Source: Typhlomys cinereus | Lineage: Eukaryota > Chordata > Mammalia > Rodentia > Platacanthomyidae | Direction of reading: 5' to 3' | NCBI GenBank assembly: GCA_023101885.1 | Contig: JALPQD010000125.1 | Location: forward strand, 3,765,140 to 3,829,139 | DNA length: 64,000 bases | Part shown: piece by piece, positions 21,589 to 32,105 of the stretch | Layout of the letters: every line of letters begins with the position of its first letter | Position numbering within the stretch: position 1 is the stretch's first letter | Program-made: the position numbers and the translations under genes | The notes under the pieces: generated by a model | What the model was told of the DNA's origin: nothing | What the model saw: the letters and a program-made list of their open reading frames with translations, nothing else | The model's database searches: none

Positions 21589-22566
21589 TCAGGCCACGAG
21601 CTGGCAAGGGCTCCGGCGGATCTCTTTGGTCTTAATACTGTATATAATTGGATTAGCATGGGAGGCACACGAGGTATATAATTGGCCATCAGAAGGTGGA
21701 CAGCAGGGAGGCGCGTGTTCCCAAAGCGAGGCACTAGGGACACGCCCCATCATGGGCACAAAGAAGACCACACGGCACAGAATGTGGAAGTGCAGGTTTG
21801 GAAAGGCCGGAGCTGCGGCGCCTCCTGTGAGGCAGTCCTGCCACCGTGTGGAGGATGAATCCGTAAGGACAGGGCAATGAGCACCAGGGTCCAGCAGGAC
21901 GGGGAGCACGACCAAGCGACGCCCGTAACGGGGTTGTTGAGGGGGTGTCTGCGCATGCCAGTTATCACGTCCTGGTGTAGGCAAAACGAATGAGAGAGGA
22001 CGAGAGGTCCGCATAAGGAAAGCCTGCAGGAGGAGGACGATCGGAACAAGGGCCAAAGGTCCCCTGAAGACGACAATCGGCCTGCCCTGCCACTCCTGGC
22101 CAGTGATGATGACTAGTCCGCAGGGGGGTAGCAGAGTGGCGCAAAAGCGGTCGAAGGACAGACCAGGAGCACGGAAGAACTCCATAATGAAAACGAGTGG
22201 ATGCAGAACATTTTGATCGGGCAAGGCACTGAGTAGATACGGTGGAAGTATGAACCAAAAATCCCTACTGTGTGGGCAAGGTGGACACTGATAGCAACAG
22301 GTCGGTAGGGCCAGCAAGGAGAGGAGGAGAGTAACATGGGTGTGTGCAGACGGGGGTATGGTCTTATAATCACCAGAATAGGCGTTACCACCCGAAATGG
22401 CCACAGTCATCAAGAAAAAGGGGATAATATCCAATGCCCAGATGGCTTCCAAGCCAGGAAAGCCAGTGAGGTTAGAACGTGGGGCGAAATGAGTATTGAA
22501 CTGGACGCTGGATGGAGTCCAGGAGGATACTGGGTTAGATTTCCGCAGGATGGAGCTGAAAAATAA
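21589..22566 (-). pseudogene. Class I odorant receptor pseudogene (OR51/52/56-like)
   Basis: Odorant receptors are seven-transmembrane receptors encoded by one coding exon. The minus strand begins at a possible splice acceptor (TTTATTTTTCAG, near 22557). Beyond it FNTHFAPRSNLTGFPGLEAI leads into IIPFFLMTVAISGG, the class I N-terminus and TM1. Around 22150-22211 blocks of the TM3 region are readable only by switching frames (FCIHSFS, then SSVLL, then FDRF). Near 21720 a RFG...LMAN...VPP series occurs out of frame. The end, NPIIYSIKTKEIRR (about 21613-21654), is the class I TM7/C-terminus. A 287-codon frame (21589-22452) runs through without stops but keeps the receptor frame only at its ends. 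No ATG is seen at the expected start. Either a pseudogene or an intact gene damaged by indel errors. Confidence 0.85.
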
Positions 22567-23052
22567 ATGAGCATTTCTGGTTAGTATTTTTTTTTTTTTA
22601 CTTCACACGGATGTTCACATCACCATGAGCAACACATAAAATCATCATTTTCTCTATATTAATCAAGTACAACTGTCATGGTCTTTGCCTTGATATCACA
22701 CTGTGAGAAATTTGTTTGCAAATACCTGCCACATTTGCTTTATCTCTAGGAGCCCCACGCTCAGATTTCTTTCTCTGCTGGATATTTCATTCTAGCCCCC
22801 TAAACAGGGCCATTTCCCTCCTGGCATGTCTGAACCATCTTCCGCTATTTCTCCCCAGTAATATATCGCTTATGTGAGTTCATGTGCCACCCATGGATGA
22901 GAAGATTAAATATGAGAACACATAGAGTTTTCCTTTTCTTTCTGAGTCAGTATAGAAAGTGGGGCCGAATGGTCCTATATGTTGTGTCATCACGGTTACT
23001 GCAAAATGGGCAAAATTTCTTATTCATTTTATGTAGGTTTGTCTCAGGGATG
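22567..23052. other. Unassigned sequence upstream of the odorant receptor remnant
   Basis: For the minus-strand receptor this is the upstream side. I see no recognisable 5' exon, promoter motif or repeat. Confidence 0.5.
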
Positions 23053-24905
23053 TAACTTATTTCCTTTTCTTTCTTTTCTTTCTTTTTCTTTTGTATCTCT
23101 GTTTTCTTTTCCTTTTTCTTTCTTTCTCTTGTTCTTCCTTTCGTTCTTTTCGTCTTAGTCTTTCTTTTTGTCTTTCTTTCCTTTCTTTTCTTTCTTTCTT
23201 TTCTTTCTTTCTTTTCGTTCTTTTCTTTCTTTCTCTTCTTCTTCTTTCTTTCTTAGCTTTCTTTCTTTGCTCTCCCTCTTTCTTTCTTTCTTTCTTTTTC
23301 TTCTTTTCCTCTCTCCCGCCCTCTCTCTTTCTCCTCCTCCCCCCCTCTTTATTTTCGCGTATCTTTCTATTTCCGTTCTTTCTCCTATCTTTCTTTCTTT
23401 TTCTCTCCTTCATTCCTTCTTCCTTCCGTCCTTTCCTTCTTCCTTCCTTCTTAAGAAAAAGTCCTTCCTTCCTTCCCCTTCCTGCCTTTCCCTTCGTCCT
23501 TCCCTTTTCCTCTTTCTTGTTCTCTCTTTCCCTCTCCTCCCTCTTTCTTTTTCCTCCTTTCCTCCTCCGTCCTCTCCCTCCCCTCCTTCCTCTCCTTCTC
23601 TTTTCTTTTCTCTTTCTTGTCTTCTGCTGTTCTCTGTTTTTCCCCTTTTCATGTTTCTTTCTTCTCCCCTTTGTTCTTTCCTCTCTTTTTTTTTTCTTTT
23701 CTTTCTTCCTTTCCCCTTTCTTTTCCCTTTTCATTCTTTTCTTTCATGCATTCTGTTCCTGTTTCATTTTTCTTTCCCCTCTTTCCTTTCCTTTCTTCCA
23801 TTTCTTCCCTCTCCTTCTTTTCTTTTTCCTTGCTGTCTTCTTTCTCTCTTCTTTCTTTTCTCTCCTGTTCGCCGTTCTTCTTTCTTTCTTCCCTTTCTTC
23901 TCTTCCCCTTCCGTTCGCTTTCTTTCATCCTCTCTTTTTCTTTTTCCCTTCCATTTTTTCTCCTTTCTTATTGTTGCCCGCTCGTCTCTTCTTTCTTTCT
24001 CTTTCCGCCCTCTTTTCTCTTTCTCTCCTCCTTCCACTATCCTTCTTCCTCCTTCCTTTTCCTTCCTTTCCTCCCCTATCCTGCCTTCCTTCCTGTTATC
24101 CTTTCCTTCGCTCTCCTTCCTTTCCGTCCTTCCTTGCCCTCCTTCCTGTTCCTGTCAACTTCCTGGTTCACTATATAGCTTTCCTGAAAAAGATTCCTCC
24201 ATCATCCCCTTTTCCTTCTTCCTTTCGTCAGTCCCCTTCCTTCTCCTTTTACTTCCCTCTTGCCTTTTCCTTTCCTCATTCCTGTCCTCCTTTTCCCTTC
24301 CTTTTCCTTCCCCTTCCTTCTTCTTCCGTCCATTCCTCCTGTCCTTCCTTCACACTTTCCTCGCTTTCTTCTTTCTTTTCTTCTTGCGTCTCTTACTTTC
24401 TTTGCTTTTTTTGCTTTCCTCTCGCTCTTTCTTCTTCCCATATCCCTTTCTTTCTTTCGTTTTCCTTTTTTCTTTTCTTTGCGCCGTTTCTTCTCTTTCT
24501 TTTCTTTTCTCTCTCTTTTTCTCATTTTCTCTTTTTCTCCTCTTCTCTTTCTTTTTCTTTACTTTCCCTCTTTTTCGCATTTCTTTTCTTTTCACTTCTC
24601 CTTTTTCGCACCCTCTCCGTTCCCCTTCTTCCTGAGTGTCCTTTCCTCTCCTGCCCTCCTTCCTTATCCTTTCCTCCTGTCCTCCTTCCTTCCTTCCTTC
24701 CTTTCCATTCGTGTCCTTACTTCCTTCGTTCCTTCCTTCCTTCGTTCCTTCACTCCTTCCCTTCCTTCCTTCTTCCTCCTTCCTTCCTTCCTTCCTTCCG
24801 TTCCTTTCATTCCTTCCTTCCTCCCTTCCTCCTCTTTCTCTCTTCCCTTCTTTCTTTCATTTCTCTTACTTCTCTCACTTTTTTCCTCTCTCTTTTTCTT
24901 TTTGG
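23053..24905 (+). repeat. 1.85-kb polypyrimidine tract (CTTT/CTTCC-type)
   Basis: Almost every base on the plus strand is C or T, with scattered G or A and only a short mixed island near 24156-24200. The left half is dominated by CTTT and CTTTT units and the right end by CTTCC units (24680-24830). The long open frames in both directions (up to 514 codons) are Ser/Phe/Leu- or Lys/Arg/Glu-only and are artefacts of the base composition, not genes. Confidence 0.95.
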
Positions 24906-25664
24906 CCTAGTCTTTGGTTAGGGCCATCCATGGGAATACTTTTTCTCATTATGTAAATGATTAATCAACAAGTTCTGGAATTTTTTGTCTACTGATGCTC
25001 AAAATTACCACATCATTAATATACGATGATGCCAGAATAGCTAGTACGTCCACGACTTCAGCGTCCACTTCTTGCTTTAGTTGACTACTTTGCAAGGAGG
25101 GGTACTCATAAAACCAAAGGTGACATGAAGATTAAAGCATGAGAATCTGCAACAAGAGGAGGGAATCTGAGGAAGTAAATTTGATCTCATCAAAGAATGT
25201 AGTTAACCTCTTCTTTCAGGACCATATTGTCTTAATGGAAGAACCACATGAGTAACCATCCCTCTCTGAGAGACAACGACATGGCTGTTGGGAGAAGAAA
25301 TCAAGCTTCAGGGTGGCACTCATTTATATTTTACAATCCTGCCATGTTTCGCAGCAACTGTTCGCCCAGGTGAATGCGGTCACCCAGATGTAACCTCAGA
25401 GGGCCACACATGCAAAGGACATGAAAGGATTAAGCTTTCCAATAAATGATTCCACAAGAAAGGGCAGTGATGGGTCAGGTAGGTGGAGGTGGGAAGATGA
25501 CTGAAGTTCATTGGATTCAGTCATTGAGGAATCAAAATAAAATTAGAAATGAAATGAATTATAATGGAATCTATTTAGGAAAATCGATGAATATGTATTA
25601 TACAGGGCCAAAATAATACAAAGTGATATATATTGTAATTTACAAGAAATGTTTCGCAAGTACA
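24906..25664. other. Unassigned sequence
   Basis: No gene or repeat is recognised. V2R exon 4 was sought here on the minus strand without success. Confidence 0.5.
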
Positions 25665-26150
25665 AACTATAATTCAGAACATCAAAGACCCTGCATTAAT
25701 CACCTTGAACCAGACCTCCTAATCTCTCCCCGTCCTAAAGCTTAGGGAACTGTTGAAAAGAAGGGGGACAGTAAGACTGTAAGAGGCTAAAGAATGACGA
25801 GAGCAGCAATATTCAAGAGACTACCACACGACGTTAGGACGGCAAGAGTAACCCTAAGAGGACTTGTTGCATTCTGATCAATGACTTACATATCAATGAC
25901 CCCCCAAATCGAGCATGGATCACAGGCACCTAGGACTTTGAGGCAATAGGGATTAACAGTCACAATAATTGTTCTTATACTACAGGGAAGCACAGAATGG
26001 ACCTAGGCAATGCTACTGAGTCCAAACACCTGTTAGAGGGGAGGATGGAGAGAAGGTTGACATTCTCACTAAATGATGCGTCCAGAGATTGGGGGGAAAA
26101 ATAGGAGAGTACTAGGAGAAATAGCGGGAGTGGGTGGAACTGTCAGGGGA
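25665..26150 (+). mobile_element. Degraded L1 3' UTR remnant
   Basis: It keeps the order of the L1 3' UTR blocks: AATTCAGAACATCAAAGACC, GGGGGACAGTAAGACTGTAA, GATCACAGGCACCTAGGA, GGGATTAACAGTCACAATAA and a purine-rich end. There are many substitutions and indels, so it is older, or more error-laden, than most copies here. Confidence 0.75.
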
Positions 26151-28011
26151 ACCTTATTGCGCGCTCCGTTTATTTCATAGTTCTCTTCCTTTCGTCTCCT
26201 CTGTCCCTAGTCATTTTCTGCGTGGGTAAAAAAATAAAATCCTTCCTTTGATTAAAAAAAAGAAATTGTTTCAAGCGCCCCTGTTTCATCTCCCATCCAT
26301 TGTCCCCTATTCTGCAAGCTCTCACTCTTTCCCTTTGTAATCCAAGATGGGTGGAAATTTCAAATTGCTCAAATGGATCCACTGCTGCGTCCAAGCATTG
26401 CTTGCTGGCTAAGGTCCCTGTGTCTCCCAAGGTTTAGTTGAACTGCAAGTTTTCAGAAAGGCCATCAATCTAAAAGATGTAAAAACTTGAGCACAAAGCA
26501 TGTATATAAGGGAATTAACCTAATTTCCATAAAATATCCCCATTATATGACACTTTGTAAACTTTAGGTTGGCCAGAGTGACTCATGAGTAGATTCACTT
26601 ATAAAAATACCTAGAAGTCCTCACTCTTCTGAGTTTGGAGGCAGGGTAACCACTTGGTGGAATAAAGATCCAACCTAAATTTGTTTTTGGGACAGAATAG
26701 CACTTTTTCCATCCTGTTAAGTGAAAGATTTTTTAAAAATGTTGCTGAATAGGCAGGCTAAATCTTTTTATGGTTTCTTTTTAGTCTTGAAACTCGCTGT
26801 TAAAATCACAATGATTAATCAAGTCATTCCCCCTTATACCCCAAACCCTTCCACTATACCTGCTCGGCCCATCTTACATGAGTGATCTACTGGGTCCCAT
26901 CCAGAATAAGTTCCGGGCACGGGTCTGGACACCTTCTTGGGCATAGGAAAAGCCTGACCAGTGGACGCTGGGACTAACAGGTTCACCTTCCCAATGCCGG
27001 CATTAGTCTAACAGTCTCTTGGGTGGCATGCTGTCCGCTAGAAATCTCCCTCCTGCATACAGAAATGTTGATATTCAGCGGTGTGGAGGTCGAGTGGATT
27101 GGTGCAAGTAGCCCTGGCATGAACAGAGGCACTGTCACTCGCAGTACCACTCCCCACTCGTTTCCACGTGTAATTCCTACACTACTCCCCTTTCCATAAA
27201 GATCTCCAAACCAACATATTGGCTGGTTTAGGGCGCGAGAAATTTCACACTTTCTTTAATGCTACTAGGGTTCAACATGTTATGAGAAGCTTCTTCTCTC
27301 GCTCTGTCCTCGCTCTCTTCTCCCTCTGGCTGTCTTTCTCTCTCTCTTAGAATGTCTCGCTCCTGACGCTATCTGTGTCTCTCAGTATATCTGTAGTAAT
27401 ATATTTTATATTAAGGAAATATGTTCAAAAATTACCTTCTTTGGGTAATCAACTGATTAAAATAAGAAAAGTAGAATGAACAATTTTGTAATAGCATTTT
27501 TTTGTTGTAATCAGATATTGGGGGAGAGAACCCCAAAAGATGGTAATCAAATACGCAGCAAATGAGAGGGAGAACTTTCAGGAATCTCTGTTTTGACTGT
27601 ACTAAGACAACAACCAGAAAACCAGGACTTCATTAGAAATATTGACAGTATTCCTTAAACCCACTCCTGGAGACTAATTCTCTTCTCAGATGCTTTCTTG
27701 TCAACCAGCAAACAATTATACTTTTCTTTCTTTTGCTCCTGATGGATTTATTGAAAAAATACTGGTTTCATCAGTGTTCTTCATTCAAAACTTTGGGGGC
27801 CCTTTCTCTAACATTTGTGTTCATCGTTATATCCATGAATGTTACCACCTCTGTAGGTGACAAATTGAGAATCCATTGTTTCGAAGAGAAAGGATCATAA
27901 GCAAACCACAGCACGAAGCTTATCTGCCGTATATTTAAGGATGTGCCATACATTGACACTGTACCCACTGTACCTGCAGGATGTCACTGTGCCATAACAT
28001 AATCTCTTGCT
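26151..28011. other. Unassigned sequence with one possible old SINE
   Basis: Around 26572-26690 a diverged tRNA-SINE-like stretch is visible (GTGACTCATGAGTAGATTCAC, GAGTTTGGAGGCAGGGTAAC, then a GGTGGAATAA segment). The minus-strand frame at 26170-26430 and the segment 26790-27230 are not recognised. In a V2R of normal layout exon 4 should lie here or further left, but no FPQGLGL-type block was found. Confidence 0.45.
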
Positions 28012-28019
28012 TTTATGGC

Positions 28020-28794
28020 TATGCCTGGAGCATCATTTGGATGGCTGTGCATGGCACCAGCCATACATAGCATTGTAATAAATCATAGCACTCATCATTC
28101 AGGGCCATATCAAATGTGTCCTGTGGGTAAAAATTCCAAGAAGGTTTGTAAAAGCAGTTGCTTTGGTGTTTCACTGCAGACACAGAGAGGGGAACAGTTA
28201 AAATGCAATCCACCAATCTTGAAAAAAAATGTCCCGTGGGCTCTGAGAATGTTCCATTTTGGGAATGTAATCTTTCATACTTTGAAATCTCTCATGGGGT
28301 GATTGGACAAAGTGAAAATGTCATGAATGAGTCAAGGGTGAAGATTTTTCCTTGGGCGGACAATATCCCATGTGAGGCAGAGACCCAGATTCTCTTATAT
28401 TCCCAAATATTCTCATCTTCTAATGCTGCTCACGTCCTAGGATGGAGTTGATTGTCCCCAAAAACAATAATACATTTGCTGATGAGTCATTACCAACCTG
28501 GTTATAATATTGTTCAGCTTTTTGCTTGATAATGAGTTCATGTTCTCCTCTGGAAGCCCTCTCATTCACAAAGTCTAAACAGACTCAGTATTTTGCATGT
28601 TACCCTCAATCCTGAGAGGAAATTGGACAACACGCCTGGTTATCATCAAGATAACCAGCCCGACCCAGTCCATCCAAATGAATCATCAGGGCGACTATGG
28701 CAGAGGGAGAAATGTGGCCTTGGGTTCCATTTGATACAGATAAGGAAGTTGTCACGGTTCACTCAGAATGGGATGAATGGTTTTTGTAGGCCAT
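28020..28794 (-). pseudogene. V2R exon 3 remnant (ligand-binding domain)
   Basis: Exon 3 of V2R genes is about 800 bp and codes the second half of the Venus-flytrap ligand domain; this one is about 775 bp. The acceptor is a TTTCAAG/A-type site at 28795-28796. On the minus strand I can follow HPILS (28760 region), the LMIH and WVGL-type blocks (about 28660-28700), CLDFVNER (28561-28583), KAEQYYNQ and SSANV (28480-28530), YKRIWV (28381-28414), a FTLDSF block, a DIFF..WW block, and finally TFDMALNDECYD (28080-28120) with MMLQ at the 3' end. These blocks are spread over different frames with several stops. The donor side (CCAGGCATAG) looks damaged. The order matches V2Rs throughout, so the family call is firm and function is ruled out as sequenced. 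Confidence 0.88.
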
Positions 28795-29133
28795 CTTGAA
28801 ACAAAGAAAACCACTAAACTTTAGATAAAGAGAATTTAAATCAACCACAAAGTCACTCGGGAATTGTGCTCAGAACTGTCCTTTGTTTAATAAGAAATGC
28901 AATGTCCATACTCCAGTCTTAACTTTTCTTTCTCCCAAGACGTGTACAATTTAATGACGAATTTACATAGTCCAGAACATCCCATTTTTTTAACTCCTGT
29001 TTGCTCGTTTTTTCCAACAAGCATTTTTCAATACTCCCTCACTGAGAGGAATGGCCCATAGCCCAGTCATATTAACTAGCCTTACTCATTCTAGATCAGC
29101 AAAGAAGAAAACAGTGATGATACCCAACCTCAC
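28795..29133 (-). other. Presumed intron between V2R exons 3 and 2
   Basis: About 340 bp lie between the two exon-like blocks on the minus strand. It contains no repeat I can name and no gene. Confidence 0.6.
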
Positions 29134-29444
29134 CTCACAACCGCATCCAGTTTGGGTGAACATTGAAACGGCCATATATATTGCCCATCTGGCAGATTGG
29201 TTTTTCCATGATGGTCCGGTAAATGCCCTTCACACGGTAATGAAGAACACATGTAATTAGGAAAAAATAAGTTATATTCTGCAATTTTATTTACATACTA
29301 TTCAATGAAGAGTTATGATACAGAACCCAAAATAAATGAAAAATTTGGAAAGAAATATTTTTGGTGAAAAGTTTCGGGTTCTGTTTGTTTCCTCAATGGC
29401 AAACATTAAGGTCAGAAGCATGTTGGTATTTTCGTGAAGTCAAA
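29134..29444 (-). pseudogene. V2R exon 2 remnant (start of the ligand-binding domain)
   Basis: The minus strand shows a good acceptor (CCTCTTTTCAG, ending at 29445). A frame-shifted YQH block is followed by LTLMFAIEETNRTRNFSPK (about 29370-29415), the signature of V2R exon 2 (FAIEEINRNP-type). Further on, a TGPSW block (about 29200-29215) precedes a possible donor GAG/GTGAGG at 29134/29133. The length (about 311 bp) is near the family norm. At least one frameshift and stops are present. It lies directly upstream of exon 3 on the same strand, so both belong to one receptor remnant. Confidence 0.8.
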
Positions 29445-30720
29445 CTGAAAAGAGGACAGTATTCATTTGTATTTGTTCCCACCAATACCTCCCTCTGATA
29501 CAAAGAAAGGATTAAGAGTGATATTTACATACCCTCAGATCCGATGTTGGAGAAAAGTCTCTATTTATGAAGCTGTGTCCCTAGGACTTCTTCCTTAGTG
29601 GTATAATTTCATACTCCAGTTGTGGAATAAATAGAGAACCTTAAATAATTAGGTAATAAGCCCTTTTGTTATCCACTTACACTTTAGAGTTAGAGAGTCA
29701 ATAAGAATGATACATGCCGCAAACCCAACACTGAGAATCAGCAATGAGATCAAGAGTTTTAAAGGCGCCATTTCACATAAAACTGTGTTATATTCTGGAA
29801 AATGATGAAAAAATTCAAGAGAAATGTAATTCCTATTGTCAAGATTAGAGGAAGAATTAAATGTAAAACTCATCTCAGGTGACAATATAAGGATGCTGGA
29901 AAGAAAAACGACGCTGTTTGTGACACTTTCTTCCGCTGCTTGCAATTTTTGAGCTTTTGCTGGGACTTCCTGTCAGCCTTGGATGTGACTGAGATGTAAG
30001 CAGTCATTTCCGGTCATTGATGCAGCCTTGTTATAATAGATGCAAAAGCAGTTCACTAGATGTTCCCTCCAATTTGATGTAAGAAGATTAGTTTTTTGTT
30101 CCTTAATGCTGTTAGCTGGTCCAATTTGACGACAGAATCCATGTCACCACTGTGCAGAATCAATTTGGAAAGTCTACTAGATGTTTCTAGCTGACAAAGA
30201 TGCTTTCCCTTAATAAGTGTCACATGCTGTTTCATAGAACACAATAGCATGAAATGCTGTGATATATCACTGAAATATGACCAATCTCATGGAAAGACAT
30301 TGAACAAAAAACCTTTGGTACTAAGATAGTGACTCTTTGGATAGGTTTTGGTAAGCGCATGCCTCAAATGAAGCAATTAGCAGGACACGAAACACCTTCT
30401 ATGGCCTAGTAACAGGAAAATCAAGTGAGCATTTGAACATCTTTTAAAAAAGAAAATGACTGGATATGCCACAAAATAGATCAGGGGCAAGAGTGGAGAC
30501 CAAAATAGGGACTTCCTCTATAGATTTGCAGCAAGGTCATGTAGAAGATAAGATAGGAAAAAACCTCTGATACAGGTCAAATTGGTAAAACGTAGTGTTT
30601 CTGCATATCAAAGAAATCTTGGTCTCTGTCCAGAAGTGTAGATGGGTAGAAGTGATAAGACTTTTAGAGAGTGTACATCAGCATAACTATTTGGGTCTGC
30701 GTTGCTTTCTCTCGCTCATC
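29445..30720. other. Unassigned sequence, including an unexplained 98-codon frame
   Basis: The minus-strand frame 29649-29945 has a hydrophobic stretch (MAPLKLLISLLILSVGFAAC region, about 29 residues) preceded by a segment with N-glycosylation-like NSS. It is not recognised. V2R exon 1 (signal peptide) should lie on this side of exon 2, but its usual CFWR motif is not present in the frame. Confidence 0.4.
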
Positions 30721-31000
30721 TCGCTGTGTGGTGTTGTGTGTTGTGGTTGTGTGTGTGTGTGTTGTGTGTGTGTGTGGCTAGAGGATACCTGTGGGAGTGT
30801 GCTCTGTGGAATGGATAAGAATTACAAAAGGGAAGCACCCAGCAACTTGCTAGATGCCCTTAATGTACTGCTTTCTTTTACTGTGTACAAGGCTCTTCTT
30901 TCCAGCCTGAATTGCAGGCTGTATCCATTTTCTACCTGGACATTTTGTAAGGAATCTGGGTATCCATACTCAGGTCATTCGTCTTGGAGTAGAGGCTGAC
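30721..31000 (-). mobile_element. Diverged B2-type SINE, reverse orientation
   Basis: The plus strand starts with a TG-rich repeat (30721-30776). It continues through a body with TGAATTGCAGGC and ends in GGGTATCCATACTCAGGTCA, the reversed box-B region. The layout is as in the reverse SINEs at 15436 and 55119. Confidence 0.6.
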
Positions 31001-31802
31001 AAAGAGAGGATGTAAACAGGTTTTGAGAGCTACCTTTTTTCCCTGCATCAGTTCATGAGTTCATTCCTTCGATGGCCCCCAGATGGGTGATCTGAATAGA
31101 GAAGGCCCAGGTCTGTGGTCAACAAGTCTTAAGTATTCTTTAAAACAACACTTTACATGTTTGGACTAGCCGCGAAAAGTGATGTAAGTCATGTCATCAA
31201 GAATTTTAAAGTTTTAACTTGGTGAGAGGAAAGGGTCACAAGGACCCATGTAGTCAGAGCTGTGAGAAACAAATGCATCATTACATAACCACTGTCCCCA
31301 GACATAAATGACATTCAAGCATGTATCATATATGTTCTGTGTGGTTCATGTCCCAATCCATAGATTCCCAATAGCTGCACTTGTCTCTCATAACCTGGAG
31401 AAAAAAAAGAAGTATGCTAAATGCGAAAGGTCCAGAACCTTTTGGAGATGACCTTTCAGATTGTATTCTCTCATTGGTGCTAATCACGCTGATACATAGC
31501 TCAGATTATGAAAAATAAACATTGAATACTTTAATTGTCCAACTGTTACTACAGAGTGAATGAAGACTTAGTGTCTTTTCTTCATTAATGAGATCATCAT
31601 CTGATGTAGAGGTTGCCAAGTAACTATCTACCAGAGACAAAATGCTTAAACCTCTATTTGTTTTTGTTTACATATGTAAAAGATCAATTTCCAAGATCAA
31701 GGCCAAGTAGGTGAGTTGAATAAGTGATACCTAGTTCTTGGTCTGTGGATGGAAGATAAGGGGTTTGCCATGATCTCTCAGAAGACACATGAAGCATCAA
31801 CC
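31001..31802. other. Unassigned sequence
   Basis: No gene or repeat is recognised. Confidence 0.5.
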
Positions 31803-32105
31803 TCTGTGTGTGTCAGGAATTGTGGTGTGTATGTGTTGTAGTGAGTGTTATAACCAGTGTGTAATACCAGAGGACATTTTGAATGTACATGCTCGTAAAG
31901 GCCAAGCATGTCATGGGAGATGAACGGCCATCATTTGCCTCCATTACTGGCTCTGGCTCTTGGAATATTTCACACTTCCAAATTCCAAATTTGGAAAGTG
32001 CAGGTCACCACAATTTCAGTCCCCACTTTTCTACATTTGAATCTAGGATTTGAACTCAACTCCTTCTGCATGTGAGGCAGATAGGTTAAACCCTGAAAAT
32101 CTCGC
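31803..32105 (-). mobile_element. Diverged B2-type SINE, reverse orientation
   Basis: A TGTGTG-rich start and a body with AATTTCAGTCCCCACTTTTC lead to a reversed head (AGGATTTGAACTCAACTCCT, TGTGAGGCAGATAGGTTAAA). This matches the family by layout and blocks. Confidence 0.65.

Noticed and set aside
21589..22452. A 287-codon frame that looks like an intact gene
   Set aside because: Only its ends match the odorant receptor family; the middle is out of frame with the family blocks, and no ATG start is present. Kept as pseudogene.
23091..24921. Very long open frames (514, 434, 336 and 225 codons) on both strands
   Set aside because: They consist almost only of Ser, Phe, Leu and Pro (plus) or Lys, Arg, Glu and Gly (minus). 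A polypyrimidine/polypurine tract lacks stop codons by composition.
26170..26430. 86-codon minus-strand frame as a retroviral or host fragment
   Set aside because: I could not match it to any family and it overlaps the end of a degraded L1 tail; left unassigned.
27771..27968. V2R exon 4 candidate on the minus strand downstream of exon 3
   Set aside because: The peptide has an N-x-N and Arg-rich stretch vaguely like the family but lacks the expected FPQGLGL and SEDMIEW-type blocks. Too weak to call.
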